From Paracoccaceae bacterium (GTDB lineage: Bacteria > Pseudomonadota > Alphaproteobacteria > Rhodobacterales > Rhodobacteraceae): DNA of 58,756 nucleotides. Position 1 is the first letter of the stretch, and each line of letters opens with the position of its first letter. This document shows, in pieces, positions 52,533 through 58,756 of the stretch. Location of the stretch: assembly GCA_947461435.1 (NCBI GenBank), contig CANHLE010000012.1, forward strand, positions 1 to 58,756. The letters run 5' to 3'. The position numbers and the translations under genes were made by a program. The notes beneath the pieces were generated by a model, which was given only the letters and a program-made list of their open reading frames with translations, did not search any database and was not told where the DNA came from.

Positions 52533-53072
52533 GTGGGTGTTGAGCCGGGCGATTTGGCTGAAATGATGCTGGCCGTTCGCGACCGGCAGGACAAAGCGGC
52601 CTTTGCCGCCCTGTTTCGTCATTTTGCGCCGCGCGTGAAGGGCTTTTTGATGAAAGCCGGATCTGACGCGGCGACAGCCGAAGAATGTGCGCAGGATGTC
52701 ATGGCCACGCTGTGGCATAAGGCGCATCTTTTTGATCCGGGGCGCGCCTCGGTGGCGACATGGGTTTTCACCATCGCCCGAAACAGAAGAATCGACATGG
52801 CCCGCAAGGAGCGCCGCCCGGACCCGGAAGACGTTGTCTGGGGATCCGATGACGCGCCCGATCAAGCCGATGTTTATGCCGCCGCCGAGGACGCCAAGCG
52901 TCTTCAACTTGCCTTGGCAGATCTGCCCGAAAAGCAACGCGCCTTGATTCAGCGCGCCTATTTCGGGGATCTGTCGCACAGCGAGTTGGCCGAAGAAACT
53001 GGCCTGCCCCTTGGCACAATAAAATCCCGTATTCGCTTGGCGCTTGATCGCCTGCGCAACAAGATGACGTGA
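52533..53072 (+). CDS. rpoE: ECF sigma factor RpoE (ChrR-partnered, singlet-oxygen type)
   Basis: 179 residues from this start. Region 2 (AALFRHFAPRVKGFLMKAG, ECAQDVMATLWHKAHLFDP, then WVFTIARNRRID) and region 4 (LPEKQRALIQRAYFGDLSHSELAEETG with LPLGTIKSRIRLALDRLRN) match the ECF11 sigma factor of R. sphaeroides as I recall it. It directs RNA polymerase to singlet-oxygen-response promoters. I choose the GTG at 52533 because it gives the family length and lies downstream of the predicted transcription start; the frame is open to an ATG at 52431, which would add 34 residues. The last bases overlap chrR (GTGA), so the two are coupled. Confidence 0.9.
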   Translation: MGVEPGDLAEMMLAVRDRQDKAAFAALFRHFAPRVKGFLMKAGSDAATAEECAQDVMATLWHKAHLFDPGRASVATWVFTIARNRRIDMARKERRPDPEDVVWGSDDAPDQADVYAAAEDAKRLQLALADLPEKQRALIQRAYFGDLSHSELAEETGLPLGTIKSRIRLALDRLRNKMT

Positions 53073-53725
53073 AGAACATGACCGCAAACACCATCCAACA
53101 TCACATCTCAGACTCTTTGTTGATGAGCTATGCCGCAGGCAGCTTGCCAGAGGCCTTCAGTCTTGTCGTCGCTGCCCATGTTTCGCTGTGCGATGAGTGC
53201 CGGGCGCAGCTGGCTGCCTTTGAGGCGGTCGGCGGTGCGGTGGTCGAGGGCGAGCAGGCCAGCATGAGCCAAGGGGCGCTGGATCAGTGTCTGGCCCGTA
53301 TTGAGGGACCTGCGCCGAAGGGCGAACCAAAGCCGCGTCGCCAGGGCATTCTGCCCGGTCCTTTGGCGGGATATGTGGGCGGCGATCTGTCGGCTGTCAA
53401 ATGGAAGCAACTGGCGGGCGGGGTTCGGCAGGCAATCTTGCCAACGGCCAAAGGGGCGACAGCGCGGCTTTTGCATATTCCGGCAGGGGCGGCCGTTCCA
53501 GATCACGGACATCGCGGGTTGGAACTGACGCTGGTGCTGCAAGGGGCCTTTCGCGATGACGATGGCCGCTATGGGCCGGGGGATGTTGAAATTGCCGGCG
53601 AGGCGGTCGATCACACGCCGGTGGCCGAAGCGGGGGCAGATTGCATCTGCCTTGCGGCCACGGATGCGCCGTTGCGCTTTCGGGGGCTGTTCCCCCGTCT
53701 TTTGCAGCCGCTGTTCCGGATCTGA
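53069..53725 (+). CDS. chrR: Zinc-binding anti-sigma factor ChrR
   Basis: 218 residues. The N-terminal ZAS domain has HHISDSLLMSYAAGSLPEAF and HVSLCDEC, giving His12, His37, Cys41 and Cys44 as zinc ligands. The C-terminal cupin has PDHGHRGLELTLVLQGAF (His146, His148, Glu152), DHTP (His182) and DCICLAATDAPLRF with Cys192 and Cys194. This is the ChrR plan that holds RpoE until singlet oxygen releases it. It starts at a GTG overlapping the rpoE stop; ATG 53078 is an alternative. Its stop abuts the stop of the convergent hutD-like gene with no spacer (TGATCA). Confidence 0.95.
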   Translation: MKNMTANTIQHHISDSLLMSYAAGSLPEAFSLVVAAHVSLCDECRAQLAAFEAVGGAVVEGEQASMSQGALDQCLARIEGPAPKGEPKPRRQGILPGPLAGYVGGDLSAVKWKQLAGGVRQAILPTAKGATARLLHIPAGAAVPDHGHRGLELTLVLQGAFRDDDGRYGPGDVEIAGEAVDHTPVAEAGADCICLAATDAPLRFRGLFPRLLQPLFRI

Positions 53726-54220
53726 TCAGACCGGCAAACCGACCAAAACGGCAGGCCCATCTGCGATGAAGCCGAAGGGTTCATCTGTCAGCAGCAGTTT
53801 TGCCTGATCTGGCCAGTACAGCGCTGAAAGGCCGCCGGGAACCACGGTTTCGGCATGCGTCAAAACACGCACCTGCGCGGGGCCAAGGTGGCGCGCGGTC
53901 ATGACGTTGAAATCATCCGACGGCGCCGTGACACCGGCAGCGCGCAAGGGAAGATCGCCCGCAAAAGCCACGGGCACCCAAGGGCGGGCCTGCAAGGATA
54001 TCCCGTCGCCCAGAAGGTCAAATCCGGGGCCTGTGAGGACCGTCAGAACCCTGTCGATCCCTGCAAAGACGGAAAACGGGCCATCTTCCACCACGCTGGC
54101 CCGGGACAATCGCCAGAGCATGTCCCCTGACTGATCGGCGCGGGCCAATTCGACGGTCACGCCCTTGCCATTGGCCCAAGGCATGGTTTTGAAATCCTCC
54201 CCTGCCAGCCAGCGCCTCAT
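53726..54220 (-). CDS. HutD/Ves-family protein
   Basis: 164 residues, a cupin-like HutD domain. FKTMPWANGKGVTVELAR and the segment DDFNVMTARHLG are typical. HutD proteins are often linked to histidine utilisation, but no hut genes lie nearby, and the E. coli relative Ves responds to cold. It overlaps the end of rmuC by 4 nt, so it is cotranscribed with the mutL-rmuC unit. Biochemical role unknown. Confidence 0.85.
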   Translation of the reverse strand: MRRWLAGEDFKTMPWANGKGVTVELARADQSGDMLWRLSRASVVEDGPFSVFAGIDRVLTVLTGPGFDLLGDGISLQARPWVPVAFAGDLPLRAAGVTAPSDDFNVMTARHLGPAQVRVLTHAETVVPGGLSALYWPDQAKLLLTDEPFGFIADGPAVLVGLPV

Positions 54221-55377
54221 TCGGCGGCCGGGGCGATGGGCAGTGGTTTTGGATCGGGCTGCGCCAGTTCTTCAAAATCGAAATTGTCCAGACGACGGGC
54301 CCGTTTGCCGGCCTTGTCCGACGAAATCTTGATCTCTTCGATGTCTTTGGCGGCCAAGGCAAAATGCCTGTCCAGATTGCCAACGCGCTCTCCCAGACGA
54401 TCCACGTCTTTGTACAGCTCGCCCAATTCCTTGCGGATTGCGCCGGCCTGTTCGCGCATTCGGGCATCTTTCAGCACTGCGCGCATCGTATTGAGCGTGG
54501 CCATGCAGGTGGTGGGCGAGACGATCCAGACGCGGGCCGCAAACCCTTCGCGAACGATTTCGGGGAAATTGGCGTGAAGTTCAGCATAGACCGCTTCGGA
54601 CGGCAGGAACATGAGCGCGCCATCCGCCGTTTCGCCTTCGATGATGTACTTTTCAGAAATCGCACGGATATGCGCGCGCACGGCTGTCCGCATGGCTTGG
54701 GCCGCTTCGTTGACGGCGCGGGGCGTATCGGCGCGCCGGATGGCCTCGTACGCTTCAAGTGGGAACTTGGCATCGATCACAATGGGGCCGGGCGGGTTTG
54801 GCAGATGCACCAGACAATCCGCGCGTTTGCCGTTCGACAGCGTGGCCTGCATTTCGTAGGCATCGCTGGGCAGCGCTTTGTGCACGATGTCGTTCAACTG
54901 AATTTCGCCAAAAGCGCCGCGGGTCTGCTTGTTTGACAGGATATCTTGCAAGGACAAGACGTTTCCGGACAGCTTTTCAATATTGGCCTGGGCCTTGTCG
55001 ATCGTCTCCAGACGGGTGTGCAATTCGCCCAAAGAGCGCGCGGTGCGGGTGGCGGTGCCATGCAGGCTTTCGCCCATGGCGCGCTGAACTTCGGCCAGAC
55101 GGACCTCCATCATTTGCAGCATCGCGGTTTGGCTGACCGCTTGTGTTTCGCCGACGTGATGCAGGCCGCCCGCAAGCCGTTCCTGTCCATCGGACAGACC
55201 CTGAACCCGCTGTGCCAACCAGCCCATTTCGCGCAGCAAGGGTTCGGTCGCCGTGGCCGAGCGCCCCGCAACCCGCAAGATCAGGACCAAGAACAGCACC
55301 AGACCCAGAGCCGCCCCGCCAATCAGCAGAACCTCTGGCGAGTTCCATTCAAAACGCGTGCCAAAAAGGGTGATCAT
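54217..55377 (-). CDS. rmuC: DNA recombination protein RmuC
   Basis: 386 residues. One N-terminal membrane helix (VLLIGGAALGLVLFLVLILRV) is followed by a coiled coil (about 40-150) and the RmuC nuclease-like domain with GAFGEIQLNDIVHKAL, IVIDAKFPLEAYEAI and VWIVSPTTCMATLNTMRAV. It limits DNA inversion events in E. coli. The ATG at 55377 overlaps the mutL stop (ATGA), so mutL, rmuC and the hutD-like gene form one transcription unit. Confidence 0.93.
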   Translation of the reverse strand: MITLFGTRFEWNSPEVLLIGGAALGLVLFLVLILRVAGRSATATEPLLREMGWLAQRVQGLSDGQERLAGGLHHVGETQAVSQTAMLQMMEVRLAEVQRAMGESLHGTATRTARSLGELHTRLETIDKAQANIEKLSGNVLSLQDILSNKQTRGAFGEIQLNDIVHKALPSDAYEMQATLSNGKRADCLVHLPNPPGPIVIDAKFPLEAYEAIRRADTPRAVNEAAQAMRTAVRAHIRAISEKYIIEGETADGALMFLPSEAVYAELHANFPEIVREGFAARVWIVSPTTCMATLNTMRAVLKDARMREQAGAIRKELGELYKDVDRLGERVGNLDRHFALAAKDIEEIKISSDKAGKRARRLDNFDFEELAQPDPKPLPIAPAAE

Positions 55378-57224
55378 TTGCGTCCGAAAAGCCTTTCGAT
55401 ATCGCTTAATTTCAGTTCCACATAGGTCGGTCGGCCGTGGTTGCACTGACCGGAATGCGGGGTCACTTCCATCTCGCGCAGCAGGGCGTTCATCTCTTCG
55501 GCCCGCATGTGCCGGCCCGAGCGCACGGAGCCATGACAGGCCATGCGGCTGAGGATCGCCTCAATCCGGGATTGGACAAGCTGGCTTTGGCCCAGATCGG
55601 ACAGTTCATCCAGAACATCACGAAGCAGGGCGGCAGCGGGGGCATTGCCCAGAACGGCCGGCATTTCGCGCACCGCAACCGCCCCGCCGCCAAAAGGTTC
55701 GATCGCAAGCCCCAGTCGGGCCAGATCCGGAGCGTGCAACAAGATCAGCGCCGCATCTGCGGGGGAGAGTTCAACAATCTCAGGGATCAGCAGCGCCTGT
55801 GCCGTGATGCCCGCTTCGGCCATCTGGCGTTTCAGGCGTTCGTAGACCAGACGTTCATGCGCGGCATGTTGATCGACGATGACCATCCCCGTTGCCGTTT
55901 GGGCGATGATGTAATTTTCATGGACCTGAGCGCGGGCCGCGCCCAAGGGGTGGGTTTCATCATCCAAGGCCGTCGAAGGTTCGACGCGGGCGGCAGGTCC
56001 CTGACCAAAGCCGCCCGAGGCTTCGGCGAAACCTTCGGGCGCCTGAAAGGCAAACGCGCGAGCAAAACTGGACTGCGAGGGGCGGTCCATCTGATACTGG
56101 CGCGCGGCCGCCACAGGTTCGGGGCGCATGGCGGACAACGTGGCATCGGCCACGGTGCTGCTGGCGCGGTGTCCGGCCCCGGTCAGCGCGCTGCGCAGTG
56201 CCGTGATGATCAGCGCCCGCACCGCCTCGGGCTCGCGAAAGCGCACTTCGGATTTGGCGGGATGCACGTTCACATCCACACGCTGAGGATCCACAATCAG
56301 ATTGAGCACGGCCGCGGGGTGACGATCACGGCTGAGAAAATCGAAATAGGCCGCCCGCAGCGCCCCGTAAAGCTGTCGGTCCAGAACGGGGCGACCATTC
56401 ACAAAAACAAATTGCTGCACCGAGGATCCGCGCGAATAGGTGGGCAAGGCGGCATAGCCGACCAGATGCAGGCCGTCCCGATCTGCATCAATGCGCAGGG
56501 CGTTGGTGGTAAAGTCGGCGCCCAGAATGCCCGTCAGCCGCCCGTGCAGGGCATCAAAGAAATCGCCATTTTGCGGATCGGCGCGAAAAAGCACGCGGGG
56601 GGCCTCGCCCTCGGTCACTTCGGTGAGGGTGAAGCCCACGTGGGGTTCTGCCATCGCAAGACGGCGCACAACATCTGCTATGGCCTGCGCCTCGGCGCGG
56701 TCTGTGCGCAGAAACTTCAGCCGCGCCGGGGTGGCGTAGAACAGATCGCGCAGTTCAACCACCGTGCCCTTGGTAAGGCCGGCCGGGCGCACGGGCCCTT
56801 CGCGCCCGCCCGCGACGGTGACGCTTGCCCCATCGTGCCCGTCGGTACGGCTGGTCAACGTCAGGCGCCCAACGGCCCCAAGACTGGCCAAGGCTTCGCC
56901 GCGAAAGCCGAAGGATTGAATGTTCAACAGATCTGACCCGTCGATCTTTGACGTCGCATGCCGTGCCACGGCCAGCGGCAAATCGGCGGCCGTCATGCCG
57001 CAGCCATCATCTGTGACGCGGATCAACACCTTGCCGCCGGCAGAAAAATCTACCGCAATCCGGCGTGCCCCGGCATCAAGGGAATTTTCGATCAGCTCTT
57101 TTACGGCGCTGGCCGGTCGTTCCACGACCTCGCCCGCCGCGATGCGGTTGATGGCCGCCTCGTCCAACGGGCGGATCACGGGGCGCCCTTCGGCGCCCGA
57201 TATCTTGGGTTCATATAACGTCAT
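55374..57224 (-). CDS. mutL: DNA mismatch repair protein MutL
   Basis: 616 residues. The GHKL ATPase start has NRIAAGEVVERPASAVKEL and ENSLDAGARRIAVDF with the N box. The C-terminal domain carries the endonuclease motif DQHAAHERLVYE (about residue 445), matching DQHA-x2-E-x4-E, and QCNHGRPTYVEL in place of the usual C-P-H-G-R-P. So this is the nicking type of MutL, expected in an organism without MutH. It links MutS recognition to downstream strand removal. Confidence 0.96.
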   Translation of the reverse strand: MTLYEPKISGAEGRPVIRPLDEAAINRIAAGEVVERPASAVKELIENSLDAGARRIAVDFSAGGKVLIRVTDDGCGMTAADLPLAVARHATSKIDGSDLLNIQSFGFRGEALASLGAVGRLTLTSRTDGHDGASVTVAGGREGPVRPAGLTKGTVVELRDLFYATPARLKFLRTDRAEAQAIADVVRRLAMAEPHVGFTLTEVTEGEAPRVLFRADPQNGDFFDALHGRLTGILGADFTTNALRIDADRDGLHLVGYAALPTYSRGSSVQQFVFVNGRPVLDRQLYGALRAAYFDFLSRDRHPAAVLNLIVDPQRVDVNVHPAKSEVRFREPEAVRALIITALRSALTGAGHRASSTVADATLSAMRPEPVAAARQYQMDRPSQSSFARAFAFQAPEGFAEASGGFGQGPAARVEPSTALDDETHPLGAARAQVHENYIIAQTATGMVIVDQHAAHERLVYERLKRQMAEAGITAQALLIPEIVELSPADAALILLHAPDLARLGLAIEPFGGGAVAVREMPAVLGNAPAAALLRDVLDELSDLGQSQLVQSRIEAILSRMACHGSVRSGRHMRAEEMNALLREMEVTPHSGQCNHGRPTYVELKLSDIERLFGRK

Positions 57225-57298
57225 ACCACCAATCCTAGCAGGACTGGACAGATTCGGCCAACCTGATTCCGAAGGGGCCCGGGGCCGCCCCTGCGCCG

Positions 57299-58654
57299 CT
57301 ATTCGGTGGCGGTCAGACCGGTGCCCTGCCCCACGACCATCACGAACAGCTTGGCCGGGTCCATCAGACGCGCCGCCACCCGGGCGACGTCTTGTGCCGT
57401 GACGGCTTCGACCTTTGCGTTGCGGGTCTTGGGATAGTCCGGGGTCAAGCCGAGCGTTTGCATGCCCACCATGATCCCTGCAATCGCGCCGTTGCCGTCA
57501 AACCGCAGAGGGTAAGACCCGGTCAAATAGCGTTTGGCCGCCTCAAGCTCTGGGTCGGTGATGCCGTTTGTGGCCATGCGCGCCCATTCCTCGCGCAGCA
57601 CCTTCACCGCCTCGGCCGCCGTATCGACCCCTGTCGCGAAGGACCCCGAGATCAGTTCGGCCTGATCATAAACCGCCAACGAGGTGCCAACGCCATAGGT
57701 CAGGCCGCGCTTTTCCCGCAATTCGTCCATCAAGCGTGATCCAAATCGATCGCCGCCCAGAACTTCGTTCATCACAACGGCGGCAAAATAATCTGGATCG
57801 TCAAACCGGATTCCGGGGGCCGCAAAGACAACCACGGCCTGCGGCCCCGGAAAATCCTGCACGGCAAGCCCTTGCTGCGCCGCAATCTGGGCCCGTTCAG
57901 GCAAGGCTGGACCGCTGGCGGGCAAGGCGCCCAAAAGTTCATCCAGCAAGATGCCCAGTTGCTCGGCGGTGATATCCCCCGAGGCGGCCACGGTCATGCG
58001 GTCGCGGGCCAGGGCATTTTTGTGGGCCGCCACGATGTCACTGCGCGTCAGGGCCGTCACGCTGTCGATCGTGCCATCGGTTGGCAGGCCGTAGACATGC
58101 CCCGGAAACATTCGCGCACTTAACGCCTGACCGGCCATCGCGCCGGGATCCTTGGATTCCGACCGCAGATTGGCCAGCACCTGCCCGCGCACCCGTTCCA
58201 CGGCGTCATCATCAAAGCGCGGGGCGTTCAGGGCCTGCCGCAACAGATCGATGGAGGCGTCACGGTTGTCGGTCAGAAAACGGGCACGAACGGAAACGCC
58301 ATCAATATCACTGGAAAACCGAAATTCGGCCGCCAGACCATCGCGCGCGGCGGCAAAACCCTGCGCATCCATTTCGCCCGCGCCTTCTTTGATCAGGGCG
58401 GTCATCAGGTTGGTGGCGCCGCGCTTGTCTGCCGCATCCAGCGAGGTTCCCCCCTGAAACCGGATCGACAGGGCGGTAAAGGGAATGCCATGCTCTTCGA
58501 CCAGCCAAGCCTTGATCCCGCCGGGCGAAATCACCTCCTGGATGTTAGCCTCGGCCCAGGCTGGGGCGGCAAGAACCACAAAACCCAGACCCAAAATCGC
58601 CCGCCGTGCCGCGGCAAACAGTCCTGCAGACTGGCTCTTTGAAAACCCGATCAT
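57299..58654 (-). CDS. M16-family zinc-peptidase-like protein lacking the HxxEH motif
   Basis: About 451 residues with a signal peptide (near ILGLGFVVLAAPAWA) and the two-domain M16 fold. In the spot where active members have HxxEH, this protein has NLMTALIKEGAGE, so it is probably the non-catalytic partner. The second half has ELREKRGLTYGVGTSL and YPLRFDGNGAIA. It would act in the periplasm with the upstream M16 protein. The ATG at 58654 overlaps the upstream gene stop (ATGA) with GAGG before it. A short spacer separates it from mutL, which is transcribed the same way. Confidence 0.88.
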   Translation of the reverse strand: MIGFSKSQSAGLFAAARRAILGLGFVVLAAPAWAEANIQEVISPGGIKAWLVEEHGIPFTALSIRFQGGTSLDAADKRGATNLMTALIKEGAGEMDAQGFAAARDGLAAEFRFSSDIDGVSVRARFLTDNRDASIDLLRQALNAPRFDDDAVERVRGQVLANLRSESKDPGAMAGQALSARMFPGHVYGLPTDGTIDSVTALTRSDIVAAHKNALARDRMTVAASGDITAEQLGILLDELLGALPASGPALPERAQIAAQQGLAVQDFPGPQAVVVFAAPGIRFDDPDYFAAVVMNEVLGGDRFGSRLMDELREKRGLTYGVGTSLAVYDQAELISGSFATGVDTAAEAVKVLREEWARMATNGITDPELEAAKRYLTGSYPLRFDGNGAIAGIMVGMQTLGLTPDYPKTRNAKVEAVTAQDVARVAARLMDPAKLFVMVVGQGTGLTATE

Positions 58655-58756
58655 TGCGCCACCTCTTTTGCCGAAAGCCATCCCGTTACCGACTGTTGGG
58701 GCACCAAAACCTCGCGCGCGACGGACATCACATCATCTGTGGTGACATCGGCCACA
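58651..58756 (-). CDS. M16-family peptidase, C-terminal end (partial)
   Basis: Cut by the right edge; 34 codons plus the stop remain, ending at 58651. The tail includes VTTDDVMSVAREVLVPQQS and VTGWLS, the form seen at the C-terminus of periplasmic M16 peptidases. It overlaps the start of the downstream M16 gene by ATGA, the usual pairing of an active and an inactive M16 subunit. Whether it has HxxEH cannot be seen. Confidence 0.72.
   Translation of the reverse strand, partial: VADVTTDDVMSVAREVLVPQQSVTGWLSAKEVAQ

Noticed and set aside
55437-56936. A 499-codon open frame on the plus strand opposite mutL
   Set aside because: MutL motifs on the other strand are unmistakable; this frame is low in hydrophobic structure and has no domain.
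1-58756. tRNA, rRNA, CRISPR, transposase or phage genes
   Set aside because: I looked through the intergenic spaces and found no cloverleaf, repeat-spacer array, transposase motif or target-site duplication; all sizeable coding space is taken by chromosomal genes.

Overview
This window comes from a GC-rich alphaproteobacterium, most likely a member of the Rhodobacteraceae (Rhodobacterales). Three things support this: the RpoE-ChrR singlet-oxygen pair at 52.5-53.7 kb, which closely resembles the Rhodobacter sphaeroides pair as I remember it; the general gene content (alphaproteobacterial FtsK, CnoX with a WCGPC site, an SDHAF4/DUF1674 protein, UbiH-type hydroxylase, DadA); and dense packing with many 4-nt overlaps. 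I saw no tRNA, rRNA, CRISPR array, insertion sequence, prophage gene or attachment site. The window reads as ordinary chromosome.

Region 1 (1-10.1 kb) is a surface polysaccharide locus. It has a CpsD-like BY-kinase (cut by the left edge) and a Wzz-type co-polymerase on the plus strand, and an ExoY-like priming sugar transferase on the minus strand. A minus-strand flippase-rmlC-rmlB-rmlD-rmlA unit supplies dTDP-L-rhamnose and a lipid-linked sugar flippase, and two plus-strand glycosyltransferases follow. No polymerase lies inside the window. A 590-bp AT-rich spacer with a nested inverted repeat separates rmlA from the sugar transferase.

Region 2 (10.1-25.3 kb) is housekeeping and envelope: CnoX, a LON-domain protein, Trm112-like protein, FtsK, a class I/II aminotransferase, an SGNH-like membrane protein, an amidase, UbiH, a PepSY membrane protein with a small CPAC protein, LolA, an EamA exporter with a divergent LysR regulator, and a transglycosylase lipoprotein. 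Region 3 (25.5-40.9 kb) holds HspQ, an orphan STAS/HATPase partner-switch pair, gamma-glutamyltransferase, free-methionine-(R)-sulfoxide reductase, a VOC protein, LysE exporter, homocysteine methyltransferase, RluA-type pseudouridine synthase, an FMN glutamate-synthase-like enzyme, an Old-Yellow-Enzyme/TMADH-type flavoprotein, an aldehyde dehydrogenase, a GT2/GT92 glycosyltransferase, an FkbM methyltransferase, a 1-Cys peroxiredoxin and DadA.

Region 4 (41-47.7 kb) carries pnp and rpsO with an AlkD-like gene between them, an RTX-repeat protein, a small secreted protein, SDHAF4 and RsmB. Region 5 (47.7-53.7 kb) is the most interesting. A five-gene minus-strand operon (FAD oxidoreductase, DUF1365, MFS, DUF3833, SDR) is transcribed divergently from rpoE-chrR. 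The 106-bp spacer contains two opposed promoter-like elements of the form TGATC(C/T)-N18-TA, which suggests that RpoE drives both its own operon and the membrane-lipid operon. Region 6 (53.7-58.8 kb) has HutD, RmuC, MutL and a pair of M16 peptidase-family proteins, the second cut by the right edge.

Several rho-independent terminators are clear (after the ExoY-like gene, the aldehyde dehydrogenase, the peroxiredoxin, pnp and rpsO). Convergent neighbours often interlock their stop codons in a 4-nt TTAG/CTAA overlap.
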